NCBI GenBank assembly: GCA_023443625.1
Contig: JAEZTQ010000072.1
Location: 1-13,149 of the forward strand
Length of the DNA: 13,149 nucleotides
Direction of reading: 5' to 3'
Source: Bacillota bacterium
GTDB lineage: Bacteria > Bacillota_A > Clostridia > Lachnospirales > Lachnospiraceae
Under the pieces are notes generated by a model. That model was not told the DNA's origin. It saw nothing but the letters and a program-made list of their open reading frames with translations, and ran no database searches. Position 1 is the stretch's first letter. Each line of letters starts with the position of its first letter. Made by a program: the position numbers and the translations under genes. This document shows, piece after piece, positions 7,721-13,149 of the stretch.

Positions 7721-9175
7721 ATGATGGGATACCAAAGCAGACAAATGGCAATGATTTTCGTGGATATGGAGTCATTAATTCCGAAAAACCACCTGCTGCG
7801 GAAAATCGACCGGATGGTATCCTTCGACTTCATCTATGATCTTCTGGCGCCGTATTATCCGGCAACAGGTCGCCCATCCATCGACCCTGCCAGTATGTTT
7901 AAAATGCTCTTGATCGGATATCTGTATGGCATCAAATCAGAGCGGCGGCTGGTAGAGGAAGTTCGGCTCAATATTGCCTATCGCTGGTTCTGTGGATTTG
8001 AACTGGATGACGCCATCCCGGATCACTCTACATTCAGCAAAACCAGGACGCGAAAATGGCAGCAGAGCGCTCTCTTTCAGAAAGCTTTCTATGAGATTGT
8101 CAAACAGTGCGTAGCTGGCGGTCTTATCGACGGAAAAGCCATGGCTGCGGACGGAAGCTACATTCCAGCCAACGTATCAAGAGAAAGCTGGATCGATGTA
8201 GAAATCGAAGTTGAACAAAGTATGCAAAGTTATCTTGACTCCTTGGATGAAGAGCTTTCCAACCAGCCGGGGTTCAAAAAGCCGCCAACCAGAATTGCAA
8301 AGAAGCGACGCACCACCAGCCAGACAGATCCAGACAGCGGCTATATCAATCACGGCAGCAAACGCGGCATTGGGTATTTGATGGAAGCAACTGTGGACTG
8401 TAAACACGGCATTTTAACAGGTGTTGATGTATGCCCTGCCAATGAGAAGGAAAGTCTTCTGGTCTTGCGGCATTTGGAACGGCAGATAAATCTTGGCATC
8501 CCAATGAACCGGCTTGCTCTGGATCGCGGATATGAGACTGGTGCTGTTCACCGGGGGCTGGAGCTGTTGAGCATTACCGGATATATCCCTGCGATCCAAT
8601 TCTCCAATCCACCGGAGAAGTATGGATTCTCCTACGATCCACAGTTGGACGCATTCATCTGCCCGGAAGGAGTCCCTCTTACATACCATAGGCTAAATTG
8701 CAATAAATCGACTGGTAAATATCTGCGCTGCTATCAAGTCGAGGGCGATACCTGTATGCACTGTCCAAAACGGCCGAACTGTTTTGACAAGGCCGGAATT
8801 CGGCGCAGGGTGCTGGCCAGCAGCTGCTATCCGGCATTTTACAGAGGACATCAGCGTGTTGGGACTCCTGAATACCTATCCATGATGCGGCTTCGTAAAA
8901 TCTGGGCCGAGGGCAGTTTCTCTGCCTTGAAACGGGAACACTGCATTTCAAAGATTCGAAAAAGGGGCATTCTTGCAGCAACGGAAGAATGCCTTCTTGC
9001 AGCCATGGCCCTAAACCTTAAGAGGATGGCAAATGCCATCTTTTTTATCTTCATATTTACTATCCTGCCGATACCTCTGCGAGTTTCGGCAGAATTTTTG
9101 CCTTTGTCAACAGGTCCAATCCTTGACACTACCAGGCGAGCCCGCAGATTAAACAGCAGTATTTTTCGTTTGTAG
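7721..9175 (+). CDS. IS1182-family DDE transposase, stop codon supplied by flanking IS66 DNA
   Basis: Catalyses cut and transfer of the surrounding IS1182-family element. The 484-residue frame starts at ATG 7721, 7 nt after AGGGAGGG; the open frame further upstream is terminal-repeat DNA. A DUF772/InsH-type N-terminal domain spans about 15-130. The catalytic triad is readable as D144 (AADGSY), D268 (ALDRGYE) and E397 (WAEGSFSALKREH). A cysteine cluster before the last acidic residue (C314, C327, C337, C345, C348, C354) is typical of the family. The length is near the usual 450-500. Two oddities: the last 13 residues (472-484) are read from IS66 DNA beyond the element boundary, and a hairpin-T6 terminator lies inside codons 435-442. 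The 3' end overlaps the convergent tnpC remnant by 27 bp. The catalytic core is intact and may be active. Confidence 0.9.
   Translation: MMGYQSRQMAMIFVDMESLIPKNHLLRKIDRMVSFDFIYDLLAPYYPATGRPSIDPASMFKMLLIGYLYGIKSERRLVEEVRLNIAYRWFCGFELDDAIPDHSTFSKTRTRKWQQSALFQKAFYEIVKQCVAGGLIDGKAMAADGSYIPANVSRESWIDVEIEVEQSMQSYLDSLDEELSNQPGFKKPPTRIAKKRRTTSQTDPDSGYINHGSKRGIGYLMEATVDCKHGILTGVDVCPANEKESLLVLRHLERQINLGIPMNRLALDRGYETGAVHRGLELLSITGYIPAIQFSNPPEKYGFSYDPQLDAFICPEGVPLTYHRLNCNKSTGKYLRCYQVEGDTCMHCPKRPNCFDKAGIRRRVLASSCYPAFYRGHQRVGTPEYLSMMRLRKIWAEGSFSALKREHCISKIRKRGILAATEECLLAAMALNLKRMANAIFFIFIFTILPIPLRVSAEFLPLSTGPILDTTRRARRLNSSIFRL
9025..9046 (+). terminator. Intrinsic terminator inside the transposase coding sequence
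   Basis: GATGGC (9025-9030), loop AAAT, GCCATC (9035-9040), then six Ts (9041-9046). The stem is perfect and can extend by one A-T pair. It lies about 130 nt before the only in-frame stop codon. Confidence 0.6.
9102..9117 (+). repeat. IS1182-family terminal inverted repeat, right core
   Basis: CTTTGTCAACAGGTCC is the exact reverse complement of 7655-7670. The transposase frame reads through it (LSTGP). Confidence 0.85.
9134..9141 (+). repeat. Target-site duplication of the IS1182-family element, right copy
   Basis: AGGCGAGC matches 7631-7638 exactly. It begins the original right arm of the IS66 terminator (GGCGAGCCCG, 9135-9144), which is separated from its partner arm by the insertion. Confidence 0.65.
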
Positions 9176-10114
9176 ATTGCGGCAGCCTTCCGGTGCGTGA
9201 GCCGGGGTAAGTTTTTCCGGCCAATCGGCATCGCCAGCGGCCACTGCTGGAGCTTCGCTTAGCACCCAGACCAGATAGCGGAACGGATCGAGGCCGTTCT
9301 CCTTGGCGGTCTCAATCAGACTAAAGATGGTCGCACTGCCCTGTGCGCCGCCCGGTGTATTCGCAAACAGGAAGTTCTTTCTGTCCATTACAAAAGGCTT
9401 TATACTGCGCTCGGCGCGGTTGTTGCTCAGTTCCAAGCGCCCATCTTCCAAATAGCGTATCAGGTACGGCCACTGCTCATGCAAATAGTAAATTGCTTTG
9501 CCAAGTGCAGATTTCGGTACTGCCTTTTTCGTATAAGACCACGCCAACAGAGCGTCCAGAACGGGCTTTTCCAGTTCCAGCCGCTGTGTATATCGTTCTT
9601 CTGGCGTCGGCCCCGCAAGATCCTTCTCAATGGCAAACAGTTTGGTGCAGTATTGCTGTCCTTCCAGTGCTGCAGATCCAGCTTGCTCTGGTTTTGGCAG
9701 GGCGCTCACAGCTTCATCAAATTTTCTTCGCGCGTGCGCCCAGCAGCCCACCACAGAGATGTTCTCCGGCAATCGGTGGTAGCCCTGGTAGCCATCCGCG
9801 TGCAGCCAGCCTGAGAATCCAGACAAAAACTTTTCTGCGTTCTCGGCCTTTCTGTCCGGCTTGTACTCATACAGAACAATCGGATGCTTGGCGTCACCAC
9901 TGGTACGGTACATCCACATACAGCTCTTGGACTGCGCCTTTTTGCCCTCCTCATGGAGAACCTGTAATGTGGTTTCGTCCGCATGAAGCACTTGCCTGTA
10001 TACTAGTTGCTCGTGAAGTTGGTCATAGATCGGGGTAAACCAATGCTCAGAAACCCACATCAGCCAGTTGGACATGGTTTGCCGGGACAGCATTACACCG
10101 CTGCGGTTCAGTTC
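9149..10114 (-). pseudogene. tnpC: IS66-family transposase TnpC, C-terminal fragment
   Basis: The C-terminal catalytic part of an IS66 DDE transposase. Counting from the Met at 10093, the triad is D39 (HADET), D100 (HADGYQGY) and E228 in the hallmark LSNNRAERSIKPF motif. CWAHARRKF (117-125) and the FANTPGGAQGSA block (243-254) are also typical. Full-length family members are about 500-540 residues, but only about 314 remain. Homology continues seven codons upstream of this Met (ELNRSGV) to 10114, then breaks; the frame meets a TGA at 10139-10141. The N-terminal zinc finger, leucine-zipper region and partner genes tnpA and tnpB are missing, so it cannot be functional alone. The Met is internal to the conserved motif and not a natural start. 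Confidence 0.85.
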
Positions 10115-10293
10115 AAACCAACTGCGGGGGCTGTGTTTTCAGCTTTCGGTAATTGCGATGCACCACAGCCAGCCTAATATGTATCCCCATTTCTCTCGTT
10201 TTTCTATCCGCTCCCCCTCGTTTTCATTCTAAAACCATCTCTTAGACACGTTGAAACTTAATCCCCCTAACAAACTAATTTTGAGTGAATTCT
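10115..10293. other. Non-coding junction between the IS66 remnant and the helicase operon
   Basis: No frame with family resemblance seen on either strand. A pyrimidine-rich stretch (about 10183-10230) carries CTCGTTTT twice. No IS66 right-end repeat (CGCTTAC) is visible, so the right part of IS66 was lost by deletion or replaced when the helicase segment arrived. Confidence 0.5.
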
Positions 10294-10323
10294 TTCAAAT
10301 GTTCACCAAACCCATGGTATAAA
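10294..10323 (+). promoter_or_regulatory. Candidate promoter of the helicase-Rep operon
   Basis: TTCAAA (10294-10299) as a weak -35, 18 bp spacing, and an extended -10 TGG-TATAAA (10315-10323). The predicted start near 10330 would place the inverted repeat at 10331-10366 at the very 5' end of the mRNA. Confidence 0.5.
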
Positions 10324-10330
10324 ATGATTT

Positions 10331-10367
10331 CTCCTTAACAGAAATATAATGCTTTCTGTTAAGGAGG
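10331..10367 (+). promoter_or_regulatory. 14-bp inverted repeat sequestering the helicase ribosome binding site
   Basis: CTCCTTAACAGAAA (10331-10344) and TTTCTGTTAAGGAG (10353-10366) are perfect reverse complements around the 8-nt loop TATAATGC. The 3' arm contains most of the Shine-Dalgarno AAGGAGG (10361-10367), which lies 9 nt before ATG 10377. In RNA the site would be paired and translation repressed unless the stem opens. In DNA the same dyad could be an operator or a nicking site for the downstream Rep-like protein. Confidence 0.85.
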
Positions 10368-10376
10368 AACTTTATT

Positions 10377-11597
10377 ATGAAGATATCCACAGATCTAAAG
10401 AGCGCCATGGTTCAACTGGGGATCGCCAAGCTGCGGGATCACCAGATCAAGCCTCTGAATCACAACCTGCGTCATCGGGACACGATGGTCATTGCGCCCA
10501 CCTCTGCCGGTAAATCGCTGCTCTACCAACTCCCTGCATTGATCTGGTCGGACACATTGACACTGGTCATTGAGCCCACATTGGCTCTGATGCACGATCA
10601 GGTACAGAAATTACAGAAGTTGGACATCCCCGCCGCGTATCTGGACAGTATGATGAGTGAATCCGATAAGAAGAGGGTACTGCACAATCTGGCTACACAA
10701 AAGATTCACATCCTCTATATAACACCCGAACGCCTGCAGACAAAAAAGTTTCAGGAAGCCATCGCACATTACCCTGTTGGTCTCATTGCTGTGGATGAAT
10801 GCCACTGTGTTTTGGATTGGGGATACTCCTTCCGTAGTGCCTACCTGCAGATTGGGGACTATATCGACTCCCTTCCGAACCGTCCCACAATTGTTGCGTT
10901 AACTGCGACCGCTGATGAAGCATCCCGCAATGAAATTGCAAAGCGGCTCTCTATGAAGAAATTCAAGTGTTATGTTTCATCGCTGGAGCGGAAGAATCTG
11001 ATTTTTATGAAGAAGGGCTTTTCCTCGCAGGCAGAGAAGCAGTCTCCATTATTCCGCTGCCTGAAAAAATACGAACCCCGCTCTGCCATTGTCTACTGCA
11101 ATACCCAAAAGGCTGTGGAGGCAGTTGCAAAGCTTCTGAAGGAACAGTATCCACACGAGGTTGCAATGACCCATGCAGGCATGGGATCTGCAAAGCGTTA
11201 TGAGCAGGAGAAAAAGTTCCTCACCGGCAAAAGGTGGATTATGGTGGCCACCTCTGCCTACGGCATGGGTGTGGATTTGTCCACGGTGGATTTAGTGATT
11301 CACTTCAATATGCCGCTCTCTCTGGTGGACTACTACCAGCAAGCCGGACGAGCTGGGCGGAATGGAAGTCGTGCCCACTGCATGTTGTTCTACTGCCAGC
11401 AGGATTACAAGAATAACTGGGGGATTCTCAAAAATTCAGAGGCTCCTGATCTTTTGTACCAACGGCTGGATCAAATGTGGGAGTTTTGTCAGGAACAGCA
11501 TCACTGCCTGGTCTGTGGAATGCTGGAAGCGCTGGGGGAGTACAAGGCAAAACGCTGCAATCACTGCACCGCCTGCCAGAAGGAGCGGCGGGCATGA
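10377..11597 (+). CDS. Minimal RecQ-family ATP-dependent DNA helicase
   Basis: A superfamily 2 helicase, expected to unwind DNA 3'-5' using ATP. All motifs are readable: DHQ (21-23) as motif 0; Walker A TSAGKS (42-47); DECHC (140-144), the RecQ variant of DEAH; LTAT (175-178); IVYCNTQ (238-244) as motif IV; ATSAYGMGVD (291-300) as motif V; QQAGRAGRNG (321-330) as motif VI. The C-terminus has a short Cys cluster (C377, C380, C394, C397, C400), a shrunken RecQ zinc-binding region, and then stops. At 406 residues it lacks the winged-helix RQC and HRDC domains of housekeeping RecQ (about 600 residues), so it is probably an accessory enzyme. The start is fixed by AAGGAGG 9 nt upstream, inside a hairpin. 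Its stop overlaps the next start (ATGA), so the two are translationally coupled. Confidence 0.92.
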   Translation: MKISTDLKSAMVQLGIAKLRDHQIKPLNHNLRHRDTMVIAPTSAGKSLLYQLPALIWSDTLTLVIEPTLALMHDQVQKLQKLDIPAAYLDSMMSESDKKRVLHNLATQKIHILYITPERLQTKKFQEAIAHYPVGLIAVDECHCVLDWGYSFRSAYLQIGDYIDSLPNRPTIVALTATADEASRNEIAKRLSMKKFKCYVSSLERKNLIFMKKGFSSQAEKQSPLFRCLKKYEPRSAIVYCNTQKAVEAVAKLLKEQYPHEVAMTHAGMGSAKRYEQEKKFLTGKRWIMVATSAYGMGVDLSTVDLVIHFNMPLSLVDYYQQAGRAGRNGSRAHCMLFYCQQDYKNNWGILKNSEAPDLLYQRLDQMWEFCQEQHHCLVCGMLEALGEYKAKRCNHCTACQKERRA

Positions 11598-12622
11598 AAG
11601 AGTATCTGAATGTAGAACGCGGCATTGACACATTCTGTCTGTACAGTGTCCTTTCACGCGAACAGAAAAAAGAAATCTTACAGCATCTGAAGAAGTGGGA
11701 AAAGTTCTTTTCCGACTCTAATTACTGGGACGGGTCGTCTAAATATTGGAGCAATTATTTTGAAGAAAAAGGCATTAAACTGGAGATATCGCAATGGAAC
11801 CGGGGTGCTGATACAGGGTGGAATCTGTATGTACGAATCAAACCTGCGCTGGTATTGAAACTGGCCCCTTGGGCGCTGTACCAACCGGACAAGGCAAACT
11901 ATCGTGAAATTGTGAAAAGGGTGGATCGGCTTCTGGAAACTGTGGGCATCCATGAATCTATCAAAGAGATGAGCATTTGCAGAATCGATGTAACGGAAAA
12001 CCAGTTCTACGCTGAACAGGATGACGTGATGCGGCAGCTTCATCTGTTGAAAAAGAGCATGATTCCGGCAAAATATGAGCAGGTCTGGTTTTCTAAGGAC
12101 AACAACACGGTAAAAGATGCAAAAGCTGCCAACAAGCATTCTTACAAACTCCAGTGTAAATCCACAGCGTTCTTTGTCTATGATAAGACCGCGCAGTTGC
12201 AGATGATTGACCGTTTCCCACGCTCCGTGCAATCTCAGCACATTCTGCGTCTGGAGGTGCAGCTGAAGCGCAAGGCCATGCTGAAAAAGATCGGGAAACA
12301 AAACAGCCAGTATCACGAATTAAAAGCCTGCGCGCAAAATGCGGAGAAGATTATCCACTGGTTTGTAAAGCGGCTACAACCCAAACGCACGCAAACTGTG
12401 CGATATGCGGATGCCAGCGCCCTTGCCAGCGCCGTTCGTAAGGAAGCCTTACGTGAGCGCATGCTTTATCTGCTGCGCAAGACCAGTGACTCAGACAATC
12501 TGTCAAATGCGCTGGAAAAATTAAAGGAGTATTTTCAACTGTCCCCAGGTCAGTCCCGAAATGTGCTGAAGTCGTTTGAGAAACTCGGTATTTCACCAAT
12601 CACCTTGCCGAATACAGTGTAA
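11594..12622 (+). CDS. Rep-like protein (possible rolling-circle replication initiator, Rep_trans / phage II-X type)
   Basis: 342 residues from ATG 11594, chosen because it overlaps the helicase stop (ATGA) and has AGGAG 8 nt upstream; the longer open frame upstream lies inside the helicase gene. Three landmarks resemble rolling-circle initiators of the Rep_trans and phage II/X groups: SICRIDVT (127-134), like the hydrophobic-RxD strand; FFVYDKTAQ (193-201), like their YDK motif; and ILRLEVQLKRK (217-227), like their LRxE strand. The N-terminal half is rich in Trp/Tyr beta segments. The C-terminal half is basic and helical, with a possible helix-turn-helix at about 306-335. I see no clear HUH metal motif or YxxK active site, so the enzymatic role is unproven. 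If it is an initiator it would bind and nick an origin, with the coupled helicase unwinding. It could instead be a non-catalytic DNA-binding partner of the helicase. Confidence 0.6.
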   Translation: MKEYLNVERGIDTFCLYSVLSREQKKEILQHLKKWEKFFSDSNYWDGSSKYWSNYFEEKGIKLEISQWNRGADTGWNLYVRIKPALVLKLAPWALYQPDKANYREIVKRVDRLLETVGIHESIKEMSICRIDVTENQFYAEQDDVMRQLHLLKKSMIPAKYEQVWFSKDNNTVKDAKAANKHSYKLQCKSTAFFVYDKTAQLQMIDRFPRSVQSQHILRLEVQLKRKAMLKKIGKQNSQYHELKACAQNAEKIIHWFVKRLQPKRTQTVRYADASALASAVRKEALRERMLYLLRKTSDSDNLSNALEKLKEYFQLSPGQSRNVLKSFEKLGISPITLPNTV

Positions 12623-12880
12623 AGCGGGTTTTTGTTGTTCGTTAAAAATCCGAATATAAATAATGGTATTAAAAATCAGGTGGGACACGTGAAAATCTCC
12701 ATCTGTTTTCTCAAAAGTAAGTTTTTGCCGTCTGTTTATATATGCAAACTTGTTTAAAACGAGTGCCTTTTAAAATGATTTAAGTAACATGAATATAAGG
12801 ATGCAGGGAAATGTGGTGAGATACATGCGCTGGCCTTATACCAATGGTCTGCATTCTAATTCATGCCAAGAGGTGCTATT
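12623..12880. other. AT-rich non-coding spacer after the helicase-Rep operon
   Basis: No credible gene. TTAAAAATC occurs twice, 27 bp apart (12642-12650, 12669-12677). ATAAGG/CCTTAT and ATGCAG/CTGCAT complements occur around 12795-12855 but are not nested, so no simple hairpin forms. No clear terminator follows the Rep-like gene. AGAGGTG at 12869-12875 is a ribosome binding site for ATG 12881. Confidence 0.45.
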
Positions 12881-13133
12881 ATGAAGTTCTGTTCCCTACA
12901 TTGACTACCACAAGCTAAAGGAGTCATACACAATCCCTGAGTTGTGCGATCTGTTTCAGATGGAGAAAGGAGACCTGCACAACAATTGTGAGCAGTATGA
13001 GATCAAGCCGCGGCGGGATAAAATTGGGGACTACGGTCTGGTGAAGTACGACGTTCGCAAACTCCACAATGCCATCTATCACGAAGGAGATGGCAGGCAG
13101 CGACTTTGCGAGGAGGACGATCCGTGGGCATGA
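12881..13133 (+). pseudogene. Small MerR/Xis-like helix-turn-helix protein with apparent +1 frameshift at its start
   Basis: The readable frame (12885-13133) begins VPYIDYHKLKESYTIPELCD and continues through a MerR/excisionase-like helix-turn-helix (YTIPELCDLF...LHNNCEQYEI), a wing-like KIGDYGLVKYDVRKLHN, and an acidic tail ending DDPWA. It has no ATG/GTG start before its conserved part; only TTG at 12942 or ATT at 12900 are available. ATG 12881, with AGAGGTG 5 nt before it, is in another frame and stops after seven codons (12902-12904). Removing one base between 12884 and 12890 would join that ATG to the frame as M-K-F/S-VPYIDYHK. It is most likely a small DNA-binding regulator of an integrated element, now frameshifted or affected by a sequence error. 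The stop overlaps the next start (ATGA). Confidence 0.5.
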
Positions 13134-13149
13134 GCGAGGTTCTGACCGT
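13130..13149 (+). CDS. Start of a downstream gene, cut by window end
   Basis: ATG 13130-13132 overlaps the stop of the small helix-turn-helix frame (ATGA), with AGGAGG at 13111-13116, 13 nt upstream and slightly far. Only MSEVLTV can be read, so no function can be given. The overlap suggests a coupled operon continuing to the right. Confidence 0.4.

Larger units (their letters stand above)
7639..9133 (+). mobile_element. IS1182-family insertion sequence, about 1,495 bp
   Basis: Bounded by the 8-bp direct repeat AGGCGAGC. The ends carry an imperfect inverted repeat whose inner 16 bp are perfect (7655-7670 and 9102-9117); the outer 16 bp match at only about 7 positions. It holds a single transposase gene of the IS1182 type. 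It is inserted in the terminator region of an IS66 element. A more conservative boundary would be 7655-9117, the perfect inverted-repeat core, but that leaves no flanking direct repeat. Confidence 0.75.
7590..10114 (-). mobile_element. IS66-family element, 5' truncated and interrupted by an IS1182-family element
   Basis: IS66-family ends characteristically begin GTAA, and the sequence from 7590 starts GTAAGCG. tnpC lies on the minus strand with its stop at 9149-9151. With the inner element and one copy of its flanking repeat removed, the tail from tnpC stop to the left end is about 56 bp, a plausible length. The right part (tnpA, tnpB, the first part of tnpC and the right inverted repeat) is absent. 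Homology stops at about 10114, so no target duplication can be confirmed; the 8 bp before the left end (7582-7589) would be the candidate. Confidence 0.65.

Noticed and set aside
9343..10038. 231-residue plus-strand frame over the IS66 fragment
   Set aside because: The minus strand encodes unmistakable TnpC motifs over the same DNA, so the plus frame is a shadow.
10345..10350. TATAAT in the hairpin loop as the operon's -10
   Set aside because: No -35 at 16-18 bp and no TGn extension, and it would start transcription inside the dyad. Kept only as a refutation test for the RNA hairpin.
11477..11593. Upstream extension of the Rep-like frame inside the helicase gene
   Set aside because: It overlaps the helicase's conserved Cys region in another frame. 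ATG 11594 has AGGAG and the classical ATGA coupling.
12642..12677. Iteron-like origin from two TTAAAAATC copies
   Set aside because: Only two copies of an A-rich 9-mer, too few to support an iteron array.
12795..12855. Structured RNA or pseudoknot from ATAAGG/CCTTAT and ATGCAG/CTGCAT
   Set aside because: Arms are only 6 bp, not nested, and common by chance in AT-rich spacer.

Overview
The window looks like accessory DNA of a gut-type Gram-positive Clostridia, most likely the Oscillospiraceae/Ruminococcaceae. This is inferred from the moderately GC-rich coding sequence, the purine-rich AGGAGG-type ribosome binding sites, the giant surface adhesin with a PxTGD-type sorting signal, and the IS66 and IS1182 elements. 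No rRNA, tRNA or housekeeping gene is present, so the taxonomic call is soft.

Left region (1-7481): one very large cell-wall-anchored protein of about 2,490 residues. It runs from the tail of a signal peptide cut by the window edge, through a 10-residue tandem repeat, an Ala/Glu/Lys helical segment, alternating InlB-type B-repeats and MucBP-like modules, and two Cna/SpaA-like domains, to a second 10-residue repeat and a sortase signal with a membrane tail. A hairpin terminator follows it.

Middle region (about 7590-10114): nested insertion sequences. An IS66-family element (left end near 7590, tnpC on the minus strand, 5' half missing) carries an IS1182-family element inserted in the right arm of its terminator hairpin. 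An 8-bp direct repeat flanks the inner element, and removing the insert with one repeat copy rebuilds a 10-bp stem. The IS1182 transposase frame has no stop inside its own element and ends in IS66 sequence. A hairpin-T6 terminator lies inside its coding sequence.

Right region (10115-13149): a compact two-gene operon. It has an extended -10 promoter, then a 14-bp perfect inverted repeat that buries the Shine-Dalgarno sequence, then a minimal RecQ-family helicase, then (ATGA overlap) a 342-residue protein resembling rolling-circle replication initiators of the Rep_trans / phage II-X type. After about 260 bp of AT-rich non-coding DNA comes a small MerR/Xis-like helix-turn-helix frame whose natural start is apparently broken by a +1 frameshift, then the first codons of another gene, again with an ATGA overlap. 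My reading is that the right region is a replication or mobilisation module of an integrated element in which a Rep-like protein is translationally coupled to its own RecQ-type helicase. This pairing and its hairpin leader are the most interesting features of the window.
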